Assembly (NCBI RefSeq): GCF_000025185.1
Contig: NC_013720.1
Span: forward strand, 3,596,001-3,660,000
Direction of reading: 5' to 3'
Source: Pirellula staleyi DSM 6068
GTDB lineage: Bacteria > Planctomycetota > Planctomycetia > Pirellulales > Pirellulaceae
DNA: 64,000 bases
Position numbers and translations under genes: made by a program. Under the pieces are notes generated by a model. The model saw nothing but the letters and a program-made list of their open reading frames with translations. It was not told the DNA's origin and made no database searches. Each line of letters begins with the position of its first letter. Within the stretch, counting starts at the first letter, position 1. Positions 8,643 through 17,300 of the stretch are shown one piece after another.

Positions 8643-10262
8643 TCACTCTTCAGCGGCACCACCAAGAGTGACCGAGATTTTGTACTTCGTTTGCAAATGG
8701 GCATGCGCTTGGCTGGCATGGCCATCCTTCGGGAATTTTTTGCAGACGAGCTGAAACGCCTGAATCGCTGGTTCGGTTTGCCCCGCTTCTTCGCGCGTGT
8801 AGGCGATTTGCAACATTGCCCACGGGGCCGAACCGGCATCGCTCGCCACTTGCGAGTAGAGCGTAATCGCCTCCGCCGGTTGCTTTAGCTGACGATAGCA
8901 CCACGCCATCTGCTTGTAGTTCTCGGGGAAATTATCGCACTGACGAAAATGGCCAATCGCCTGGGCATGTTGACCCGCATCGCGAAACGTACAGCCGACT
9001 TCCCAGCGCCACCGATTGGCGTTGGCGACATCGTCGCGCACGAGCTGCTCGTACGTTGCCACCGCTTCCATCCACTTGCCTAGCTGGCGATAGGTGATGG
9101 CTAGTTCCGGTTTCACCTTCACCCCTTGCATCGGATCGACACCAAGGGCCTGCTGATACGTGGTGATGGCCTGCTCTGGGTTCTGCTGTTCGCGATAGGA
9201 ATAGGCCACGTTCATCAGCCCATCCACCTGCGAAGCAAAACGCTTGTAGGTCGTTCGGGCGGTGTCCCAGTCGTCTTGCGATTTGTACCACTGCGCCAGT
9301 CGCCCGAGCGCTTCATCATCAGCGCCAAAACGTTTGATCAGCGCCTCGTAAGCCGCTGGAACTTCCGTCTTCTGCTGCGAAGCTGCCAGCAAATCGATGA
9401 CACTTTGCGCTAGTTGTTTTGCAGCTGCTTTTCCCTCGGGAGTGCTCTCGTCGATTGCTGCACTCGACTTCAGATAAGCAATCGCTTGCTGAGCCAGTTT
9501 GAGCCCCTTGGCCTTCGACTCATCCGCGCGCATCTGCTCGGCGATTGGCTCGCGCACATAGGCGGCGACTTGAAACGGCAGTCGCGCTGCTTCATACGTG
9601 GTGGCGAGCGCTTTGACCCCTTCATCAAACGCCGCTTCTCGAAATTGGTAAACCGCAAGCTGCTGCGATGCCTGAATGCACACGTTTTGCGAATCGCGAT
9701 TGCGGGGCGTGTCGAATGTCAGCTTCTTCCACCACTCGACGCGCGAAGGAATATCGTTCTCGATCGTCGTGATGTCGATCAGCTGCTCGATCGCTTGCAC
9801 CGCTACTTGATGGGCCGGGTGATCCTTCACGAGGGCACGCAATGTTTTTTTCGCTTCGGCGACCCGGCCGATTTCTTTATACGTGCGCCCCATGTAGAAC
9901 TTCGCCGCGATCGCTTGCTGCGACTCGGGCCAATAGTCGATCACACTTTGGAAACCTTCTTTGATCGCTGTGTTCTGCTTCCGAAGTTGAACTTGCGCAA
10001 GGCTCCAGCGCAGCTGCGCGTGCGGCGCGCCGACACTCTCTTCGTAGAGCGATAGAAACTTCTCGTACTCCGCTGCTGCGACTTTATAGTCCTGATCGCG
10101 ATAATATTTTTCAGCGATTTGCAGCTGGTAGCGCTCCACTTCGCGAAGCTGTTTCCAGCTTTCCAGCGGCAACTCATGCAGCGGTTCCGCTAGCACAGGG
10201 CGCGCAGCCATGCAGGCAAATGTGCCGAGAATAATGAGCGAAACGAGCGTTTTCGCGATCAT
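8643..10262 (-). CDS. Exported TPR-repeat protein, last gene of the ExbBD cluster
   Basis: About 539 residues. The ATG at 10262 overlaps the stop of the DUF4159 gene as ATGA and begins a good signal peptide (MIAKTLVSLIILGTFACMAARPVLA, cleavage near residue 25); the frame is open further upstream but lies inside the neighbour. The mature protein is almost entirely helical repeats. Clear TPR units include KYYRDQDYKVAAAEYEKFLS near the N-terminus and a run in the C-terminal half (for example YREQQNPEQAITTYQQAL). Such periplasmic TPR proteins act as scaffolds; the CpoB/YbgF protein of Tol-Pal is a known analogue. The four-base overlap with DUF4159 suggests translational coupling and joint function. 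Confidence 0.88.
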   Translation of the reverse strand: MIAKTLVSLIILGTFACMAARPVLAEPLHELPLESWKQLREVERYQLQIAEKYYRDQDYKVAAAEYEKFLSLYEESVGAPHAQLRWSLAQVQLRKQNTAIKEGFQSVIDYWPESQQAIAAKFYMGRTYKEIGRVAEAKKTLRALVKDHPAHQVAVQAIEQLIDITTIENDIPSRVEWWKKLTFDTPRNRDSQNVCIQASQQLAVYQFREAAFDEGVKALATTYEAARLPFQVAAYVREPIAEQMRADESKAKGLKLAQQAIAYLKSSAAIDESTPEGKAAAKQLAQSVIDLLAASQQKTEVPAAYEALIKRFGADDEALGRLAQWYKSQDDWDTARTTYKRFASQVDGLMNVAYSYREQQNPEQAITTYQQALGVDPMQGVKVKPELAITYRQLGKWMEAVATYEQLVRDDVANANRWRWEVGCTFRDAGQHAQAIGHFRQCDNFPENYKQMAWCYRQLKQPAEAITLYSQVASDAGSAPWAMLQIAYTREEAGQTEPAIQAFQLVCKKFPKDGHASQAHAHLQTKYKISVTLGGAAEE

Positions 10263-11731
10263 TTGGTCGACTGTTTGGCCGCGAGCCATTTCGCATACTC
10301 CGAATGCGCGTAGTTGATCACGTTCGCGCCAAGTTGATAGCACGAGTTGTAAATTTCAGGCGAGACCCCTGCATGTCCATCCGACCAGGCGTCGCCGATG
10401 TCTCCCGGATGATAGTACGCCAACCAGCGACCATCCATCGACCAGCCGAGCGCTTCTTTGCCACCGTGAGGAGCCACGTAGGGAAACGTTCCAATCTGAA
10501 ACGGAACGCGGTGCAGCGTATCATCGAGTGGGATCGGCACAGGCCGCACTTCGGGGAGGACTCGATTCATCATCGCGACCACCTGGTTGTGAAAGTGGCG
10601 GCTCCCACCATTGTCGATGAACAGCATCCCATGCTTATCGACGAGATACTCGCGCAGCACTTTGATGTCGGAGTTCGAGGTGTTGATACTCCCCTGACCA
10701 GTCATGTAGACCAGCGGCGGACTTTGATAGAGCGGAAAGCTCGACAGCTGCGCGATGCGGCGCGATTCGGTCCGGTCGGAGACCTTCTGGCTCGTCAGGA
10801 GTCCGTACTCAAAGAGCATGTTCATATCGCCACCGACACCAAAATCTTGGTCCCAGTCGCCGCCATCATACTCGAGCCGAATGAAGCGGACTTTCCCTTG
10901 CTTGGTTCCACCAGCGAAGCCTGCGCCGGTTCCTTCACCATAGCCAATCTTGTAGGCGTGTTCGGTCACCTCTTGCAGTTCGAGTTTCACCTCATCGATC
11001 GGTGGTACTTCAAACTTGATTGCTGAAAACGGATTCACCACAAACTTTTTGCGGATCACTTTTTGGATCCGCACTGTTTGGGCCACTGTCTTTTGCTCTC
11101 CACCACCGGCCGGCATTTCGTAGGTCTCTTTACAGCCACCCACCTGCGAAAGTGAGAGCGCGACGAGCCAAAACAGCATGCTGTAGCTCAGCAGCAGCAG
11201 CGTCGACTGCTTAAGCTTCTGGCTTTTGCGACCGTAGTACCACGCATCCGGATCGACTGGATTCCAAATGGTCGCGGGCTTCGCGGCCGGTTGTTCTCGC
11301 GGCTGATGCGACTTGCGAATGCGCAGCACTTCTCGCTGTCGCGATCGATTCTCGAGCCAATAGACTGCCCAGCCGAGCCCGATGAAAAACGCGCCGCCAT
11401 TGCCGAACTGCGACAAAAACGACGTGAGGCCATACAGCCCCAGCAGATCGCAAAGGTAGACCGCTGCCGTCCAAATCGGCAGGTAGCCGAGGGTCAGCGC
11501 GAGTGGCCAGATGAGCGCCGACTGAAAATTCTGCGACCGTAAAAATGCGATCCAGGCGATCGCCAGAGGAATCGCCAGGGCGAAGATCGCGCCGAGAATC
11601 CACGATTCACTCGCGCCGAAGAATATCCAGCTGATCACGCCGAGCAACCACGCCGCGCCAAAGCCGAGCGTTGCTCGTGTGAGCATCATCGGCCAAGGTG
11701 GTGGAGGTGATAGGAGTGACTGGAGGTTCAC
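10259..11731 (-). CDS. DUF4159-domain membrane protein
   Basis: About 490 residues from a GTG at 11731; the next in-frame starts are two ATGs about 15 codons later, so the start is uncertain. The N-terminal third has about four hydrophobic helices (about 17-125), followed by a charged linker and another helix (about 180-200, LLLLSYSMLFWLVALSLSQV). The rest is the DUF4159 domain, typical parts being FIRLEYDGGDWDQD, then SFPLYQSPPLVYMTGQG, then GMLFIDNGG. DUF4159 has a fold related to glutamine-amidotransferase-like domains of the BatA/aerotolerance neighbourhood, with no known activity. Here it is fused to membrane helices and sits between the ExbD genes and a TPR protein, so it probably works in the envelope. 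The start of the next gene overlaps its stop. Confidence 0.85.
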   Translation of the reverse strand: MNLQSLLSPPPPWPMMLTRATLGFGAAWLLGVISWIFFGASESWILGAIFALAIPLAIAWIAFLRSQNFQSALIWPLALTLGYLPIWTAAVYLCDLLGLYGLTSFLSQFGNGGAFFIGLGWAVYWLENRSRQREVLRIRKSHQPREQPAAKPATIWNPVDPDAWYYGRKSQKLKQSTLLLLSYSMLFWLVALSLSQVGGCKETYEMPAGGGEQKTVAQTVRIQKVIRKKFVVNPFSAIKFEVPPIDEVKLELQEVTEHAYKIGYGEGTGAGFAGGTKQGKVRFIRLEYDGGDWDQDFGVGGDMNMLFEYGLLTSQKVSDRTESRRIAQLSSFPLYQSPPLVYMTGQGSINTSNSDIKVLREYLVDKHGMLFIDNGGSRHFHNQVVAMMNRVLPEVRPVPIPLDDTLHRVPFQIGTFPYVAPHGGKEALGWSMDGRWLAYYHPGDIGDAWSDGHAGVSPEIYNSCYQLGANVINYAHSEYAKWLAAKQSTK

Positions 11732-11789
11732 GGGAATGACTTGCGAAGTGGTGGGAATCAGTGAGCCTAAGAATCAAAACGCAAAGGAA

Positions 11790-12305
11790 CTAATCGAGCC
11801 CATCGATCAGTTTGTCGAGACTTCCATCGAGCGGATTTTTGTCAGCCGGTGCTGCTTTCGATTCGTCGATGCCGAGCACTTTAGCGGCTGCTGCGGGATC
11901 CGCTTCATCCGAAGCTGTGCTCGCGGGCGTTCCCGTCGATGCGGCCGAGGCTGAAGTATTGCCAGCTGACGATTCGCCTGATGTTGTTTCTGCAGCCGGC
12001 GCTTCTGCTGTCGCAGCGGGGGGGCTGACTACCTCAGGTTTCTTCGGGTTATTGGGACCCCACACGAGATAGGGAACAATCGTAAAGAAAGCGATGATCG
12101 CGATCGTGGCAAGAATCGCTTGCACCATGCTTTTGATGAGCAGGCTAGACGAGACGATTCCGACCACTTCCTGCGGCGAGCGTCCTCGCAGCTTCGACAA
12201 AAATTCGCGCAGTTCCGCTGCCGACGCCGAGCCATTTTGGTGCAAGTTTTTCAGCTCGCTCCCAAATCCGCGTGGGGTCGGAGTTGTTTTAGGGGATGGT
12301 TCCAT
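11790..12305 (-). CDS. Single-helix membrane protein of the ExbBD cluster
   Basis: About 171 residues. I chose the ATG at 12305, which has an AGGA eight bases upstream; two other in-frame ATGs lie within 21 bases upstream. Residues up to about 60 are polar and charged, with a segment ELREFLSKLRGRSPQEVVG. One strong transmembrane helix follows (about 61-83). The remainder is an Ala/Ser/Thr/Pro-rich, probably disordered stretch ending in an acidic SLDKLIDGLD. The topology resembles that of linker proteins such as TonB or TolA in outline only (short cytoplasmic part, one helix, extended periplasmic tail); I see no TonB C-terminal domain. It lies 50 bases after the second ExbD gene and 58 bases before DUF4159. 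No family recognised. Confidence 0.8.
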   Translation of the reverse strand: MEPSPKTTPTPRGFGSELKNLHQNGSASAAELREFLSKLRGRSPQEVVGIVSSSLLIKSMVQAILATIAIIAFFTIVPYLVWGPNNPKKPEVVSPPAATAEAPAAETTSGESSAGNTSASAASTGTPASTASDEADPAAAAKVLGIDESKAAPADKNPLDGSLDKLIDGLD

Positions 12306-12355
12306 CTCTTTTTTCCTCATCCGCATGGATGCTTGGGTACAGCTAATTGGGCTGC

Positions 12356-12757
12356 TTATTTTTTCTCTTCGAGCACGTGAACTAGTTCGCCACCCGCTTC
12401 ACTAATCGCTTCAATGGCCGGCTCGAAGTACATCGACTGGGCGTCGCGATCGACTTTCAGCAGCACGGTCCGTTCGCCAGCGGGGGCGTTGCCGAGCAAC
12501 TCTTCCAGCCGCGTCGCGAGTTGCGATTGCCCGATCTCTTGGCCATTGAGATGCATTTTGCTATCGGCATCAATCAGCACGCTCACCTTCGTCGCTCCGG
12601 CCCCTTGCACATTCGCCGCCGATGCCGGTTTCCACTTCAGGTGGCTATCATCCTGGGCTCGGGCGAGGATCACAAAAAAGATGAGCAGGTTGAACGCAAT
12701 GTCCCCCATCGCCGTGCTTGGCACATCCGCTTTCATCGGTTTGCGTGGGATCTTCAT
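12356..12757 (-). CDS. ExbD/TolR-family protein (second of pair)
   Basis: About 133 residues, the usual ExbD/TolR length. After a short basic N-terminus, the single membrane helix begins with a conserved Asp (MGDIAFNLLIFFVILARAQ, about 17-35). That Asp is the proton-path residue in ExbD and TolR (Asp25 in E. coli ExbD). The periplasmic part has the family pattern of beta strands and helices, including VSVLIDADSKMHLNGQ and VLLKVDRDAQSMYFEPAIEA. It works with the ExbB/TolQ-like protein encoded two genes upstream to convert proton motive force into force on a periplasmic partner. Two different ExbD genes in a row suggest a heterodimer, as in some Bacteroidetes and planctomycete systems (inference). 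Confidence 0.92.
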   Translation of the reverse strand: MKIPRKPMKADVPSTAMGDIAFNLLIFFVILARAQDDSHLKWKPASAANVQGAGATKVSVLIDADSKMHLNGQEIGQSQLATRLEELLGNAPAGERTVLLKVDRDAQSMYFEPAIEAISEAGGELVHVLEEKK

Positions 12758-12819
12758 AGCTCAATCGTTAGTTTGATAGTCTCGAGAGTAATGCTCAGCA
12801 TCCTGAGTGCTGACAATCG

Positions 12820-13254
12820 CTAATTTCCAACCGTAATGGTTCGCTCTTCTTCGCGCTGAATCGTAATCACACCACCTAAGTCTTGAACGATCGAGGTCGC
12901 CTCGATCCAGAGGTGGTAAGGGGTATCAGGACGGCTCTTCACCACCACCACCTTATCTTCCACACGTGTCTTCCCCTTGAAGGCTTGGGCCAAGGTTTTG
13001 GGGAGTTGCTCGATCGTTACAGGGCTTCCATTCACGGTGGCTGTTGTGCGGGTCAGGACTAGTTCGATGTTCTGTGTCTTCTGCTCTTGCTGCTGCGTCT
13101 GCTCGCTTCGTGGGAGGTCTTGTTTTCGACCGCTATCAGGCTGAGCCGACGCACAGACGAGAAAGAAGACGATCAGATTGAACGCGATATCGCCGGTCGC
13201 AACCGCAGCCGGTTCGACGAGTAGTTTGCCAGTGAGTCGTCGTTTCCGAGACAT
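12820..13254 (-). CDS. ExbD/TolR-family protein (first of pair)
   Basis: About 144 residues from the ATG at 13254, with GGAAGA about ten bases upstream; a TTG at 13272 would add six residues. The membrane helix again carries the conserved Asp (ATGDIAFNLIVFFLVCASAQ, about 19-38). The periplasmic part has a Gln-rich linker (SEQTQQQEQKTQN), then the ExbD fold with IELVLTRTTATVNGSPVTIE and a C-terminal helix-strand unit. It is clearly diverged from the second ExbD, so this is not a recent tandem duplication. It starts about 36 bases after the ExbB-like gene. Confidence 0.92.
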   Translation of the reverse strand: MSRKRRLTGKLLVEPAAVATGDIAFNLIVFFLVCASAQPDSGRKQDLPRSEQTQQQEQKTQNIELVLTRTTATVNGSPVTIEQLPKTLAQAFKGKTRVEDKVVVVKSRPDTPYHLWIEATSIVQDLGGVITIQREEERTITVGN

Positions 13255-13290
13255 CGAGCGATGTTCTTCCAAGCCCAGTGAGGAGGGGAG

Positions 13291-14274
13291 TTAGACGTGC
13301 GATTTCGCGGCAACTGGTGGCGGCGCTGTGTACGAGCTGCTTGTTTCACGCGAGCTGGTGGCTAGCTGAAACGTCACCGACTCGATCAGTTCGCTCGCCG
13401 ATTCTTCTACTTCCAGCACGAAGCGATTGGTGACGCTGGTGAAGTAGTTGAACGCCACGTAAGCCGGAATGCCGACAATCAGACCAAGCACCGTAGTAAG
13501 GAGCGAAACCATGATGCCCCCCGCAGCGGCCTCGACGATATTCTTCTCCCCCATATGCTTCACGATATCGTCGAACGATACCACCATCCCCTGGACGGTG
13601 CCGAGAAAGCCAACCATCGGTGCGGCGCTTGAAATCGTCGCCAAAATCGGAAGATGCTTCTCGAGCGCGGCGACGACATGCACCGAGTAGTCATCCATCC
13701 CTTTGACCACTTGCTCTTCGATTTTGGCGGCGTCGTAGCCGAGACGTCGCGCGACGAGGTACTTCTTCAGCCCCGCGCCGAGAATGGCTGGAACCGGCCC
13801 TTTGGTCTCTTCGCACTTCGCGAGCGCTTCTTCGATCTGATCTTTCTCGAGCAAAGAGCGGACTTCCGTCCGGAGCTCTTCCTGACGACTACCGAGCATC
13901 AATAGCGCCCGCGTTCGCTCGATAATCACCCCCAGGGCCACGATTCCCATGATCAGCAGGGGCCACATGAAAAGGCCGCCTTGCAGCATGTAGAACATCA
14001 CGCCGCTGTTGGCTAGGTCGCCAAGAAACTTGCTCAGTCCACTAGGCTCGGTGGAGGCTGGCGCTGCAGCCTCGGACTCAGCAGCCTCGGATTTCGCCGG
14101 AGCGGCTGGTGCCGATTCTGGTGCAGCCTCGGTCCCGCCAGAAAGTGTTGCTGGTGGCGGAGCATCCACCGGAACAGCTGGAGCGACAGCAGCTGGCGGC
14201 GCAGCTCCCCGCGATTCTTCGGCGAGAATGTCGTCGGCTTGACCAGCTAGTGCAAGGCAAAGAACGATCCACAT
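13291..14274 (-). CDS. MotA/TolQ/ExbB-family proton channel protein with N-terminal export signal
   Basis: About 327 residues. The C-terminal 220 are a full ExbB/TolQ domain: a first membrane helix (GLFMWPLLIMGIVALGVIIE, about 100-120), a large cytoplasmic helical loop, and two further helices with the family segments ISSAAPMVGFLGTVQGMVVSF and AAAGGIMVSLLTTVLGLIVG. Before this lies a short signal-like segment and about 70 residues rich in Ala, Pro and Glu. Such exported, extended N-termini occur in ExbB proteins outside the Proteobacteria. AGGAAA precedes the ATG. The protein forms the pentameric part of the ExbBD motor; its partners are the next two genes. It follows the giant TPR gene by 75 bases. 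Confidence 0.92.
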   Translation of the reverse strand: MWIVLCLALAGQADDILAEESRGAAPPAAVAPAVPVDAPPPATLSGGTEAAPESAPAAPAKSEAAESEAAAPASTEPSGLSKFLGDLANSGVMFYMLQGGLFMWPLLIMGIVALGVIIERTRALLMLGSRQEELRTEVRSLLEKDQIEEALAKCEETKGPVPAILGAGLKKYLVARRLGYDAAKIEEQVVKGMDDYSVHVVAALEKHLPILATISSAAPMVGFLGTVQGMVVSFDDIVKHMGEKNIVEAAAGGIMVSLLTTVLGLIVGIPAYVAFNYFTSVTNRFVLEVEESASELIESVTFQLATSSRETSSSYTAPPPVAAKSHV

Positions 14275-14349
14275 GCTTGTGGTTTCCTAACAAATGCGAG
14301 CGTACGGTTCCGAGTGATGGCGGGGCTTTTTTGCCTCGCTGCATATCTA

Positions 14350-17300
14350 CTAGTCTTCATCCACGCTGTTGGCTTCAGCCTCAAACTGCTGCAGCATTTC
14401 CGGCAGCGCTAGTCGACCACGTGCATACTTGGCCGCTTCACTTTCGGCATACTTCCAGCGGCAGTTGTTGTAGCGAATGAATGCTTCGCGCAAGTTGCCA
14501 CCGAGGCGGAACGATTCGCCCGACCAGAAGAGTGCGTCGGCCCCGAGGGCATCGTCGGGAAACAGTTTCGAGAACTGGTCAAAACTCTTGCCAGCGGTCG
14601 CATACTGCTTCGATTTGTAATAGCACTGTCCCACGCGGAAGGCGAGTCGAGGGGCGTGCTGATGTCCTTCAAAGCGTTCGAGGAACTTCTCCCCCACTTG
14701 CGCGGCGATATCGAACTTTTCCGCTTTGTAGAAGTAGTCGGAGATTCGAATCATCACGTTCGGGATGAGGGGACTCTTCGGATGCGTGGCAGCGAGTGTC
14801 ACATACGCCTCGAGCGCTTGATCGAAGTCTCCCGCTTCTTCATAGCACTGCGCCAGCTTGTACTGGGCGTCGGGAGCGAGCGTATGATCGGGGAATTGAC
14901 GCAGGATCATGTCGTACGAGCGAATTGCTTCGTCCCACTGCGAAAGTTCCTGAGCAAACTGCCCCAGTAAGTACGCCACACGCGGCGCGTATTTCGGATC
15001 GGGATAGTCTTCCATCACTTCGCGGAGAATTCGACGACCTGCTTCGAGATCGGTCTTCTTTTCGTCGTCACGCTCGAGCGTCTTATGACTCTTGAAGAGC
15101 TCGAAGTAGCTTTCGGCAATGCGAAAGCGTGTTTCGACCGCGAGCGTTTCGTCGCTGAACGTTTTGCTAAACGCAGCGATCAGCCCATCGGTACCAACCA
15201 CCACGGGAATTTCGACCGACAGCGGAAGTGTGCCTGACTCGGTGCTCGCGGCACTATCGAGATAGGCAATCGTCAGCACATCGCCGAAGTAGGTTTCCAC
15301 CACAGGTTCCGCAGAATCGAGGTTCGCGGGAGTTGGTTTGTCATTCGCCTTCAGCTGCAGCGAACCGGTGAAGATGCCGCTGTGAGCCAACGTCTCTTCG
15401 AGACGGACCGATTCTTTTTCTCCGAGCTGCGAGGTGACCTCGACGACCGCCACATCGCGGGCATCGGAGGAATCGAGATCGGGATCGATCACGCGGAGGT
15501 AGATTCGCTCGCCGACATGCAGCTGCGTGATCGGTTTAGCATAGTCGCGGTCGGTGACCGCCAATTGGCCGTTCGAGATCAGCCGACCTTGTGCCGATAG
15601 ATCTTGCGAAGAGCCATCGGGGCGTCGAGCGTCGACATACAGAGCAGTGGCGATATCCTTGCCGGTCAGGTTCAGCACCTTCGTGACAAGGTTGGCACCA
15701 GCGCGCTCTTCGGCAGCACCCTCTTCGCCAACTTTCACGCGACCGACAAGATTGCGCGGCATGTCGGTGGTTAGAGGAACTACGGCTGGGCTGCTCTTGC
15801 CGCCGAGTTGCAGAATGACTTGTCCAACAAATCGCCCCTCGTCGAGCGCCCAGTCGTCGTCACCAGCAGCACCAGCGGGTGCGAAGGCGGACGACACTGT
15901 GCACATCACTTCCACTTGAGCGCCGTCGGTGGTGGTGACGATCACTGGGACCGAACTGCGCGAATCTTTAGCCGCGTCGGGGTCGATCACTTCGATGGTG
16001 AGGGGAGCTTCGAAAGCCATGCCAGCGATCGCCTGATTCTCGGTCGAAGGGATGACGGTCACTTGAGGTGCCGCTTTCGATCCTTCAGGGGGAGGGATCA
16101 CACGCGTGTTCAGCACCCGAACGATGCCCGGCGTGGGCCGAACGACATCGATCACTGTTTCGCGAGGCACGCTATGGCCGGGGAACGTGTTGTGCTGATC
16201 GACATAGCGAAGATAGACCCGATCTCCCGGTTTGACGACGATTTTTCCGGTCTCGGCCGTGAGGGAGGTGTCGATCTCTTTGGTGAATGTTCCGGTGTTG
16301 TTTTCAGTTTCGGTGGCGACGAGTTCAAGTGGCGCACCATCGTTCACCAGCACCTCGAACTTCACCGTGTCCCGTTCGCCAGAGGCATCTTCGTCGTAGT
16401 CGACCACTTCAAAGATGATCCGTTCGCCCGGATCGATGCGGCGGAGTTCTTTGCGAATCGTTTGCACGTTTCCGCCTGCGTTCTTCTCAAAGTCGTAGCT
16501 GATGGCAGTGACATTGGCGTTGTAGTAAGTCGCTTGCAGCTTCCCGGTAAGTAGCTGACTACCGCCGAGTTCGTTGAGGGTCACTTCGTCGGTGTAGGTA
16601 GCGGTGATCGTATCTCCTGCAGCGATTTCGAGCGTGTCGTTTTCAGCAAGTCCCAACACATCTTCCTGGGTGGGGATGTAGAGCTTGCCCGGTTCTAGCG
16701 AAAAGACTTCGACGTTGCTGAAAGCGACCGCTTCGCCTCGATACTCGTTGGTGGTGAGACGAACATAGCGGAGCTCGGTTTCGGGGAAGTGGAAATCCCA
16801 CTGCGGACCTTGCACCACCACGCCACTCTTCGACGGACGAAGGGCCACGCCCCGGAGGTCCATCAGTCCGCCGTTTTGGATTTCGAGAGGAGTGATCGTG
16901 AGAGTTTGAGCCCCGGCGGCTTCAATCAGCAGCGTCCCGACGCGATCGGTGCGGAATGTTTCCCAGTTGCCAGTATCAGGGACACTGCATTCGAGTGAAA
17001 CGTTGCCGACGGTCACGCGGAAGCGACCACCAGCCCCTTGATGGGCATAATTGAGGAGCACTTCGTAGAGACCAGCCGCCGGCAATTCAATATCCCACGA
17101 CGCTTTGTCGTCGAGCGATTGCCAGTAGTTGATGATCGCTTTGTCTCCCTCACCCTTGACGCCAAACTGCTCGGTTTTCTTTTCAAATTTGGCAGTGGAA
17201 GCAAGAAGCGGAATGGCGGCTGGCGGGGCAACTTGTTTTTCCCCGGCTGTAGCAACGATCGAGCTGCTATCGAAATCAGCAGCGCGGAACGCGCGGAGCC

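Noticed and set aside
12356-13254. Recent tandem duplication of exbD
   Set aside because: The two proteins share only the fold and the membrane Asp motif; their periplasmic parts differ strongly, so the duplication is old or they were recruited separately.
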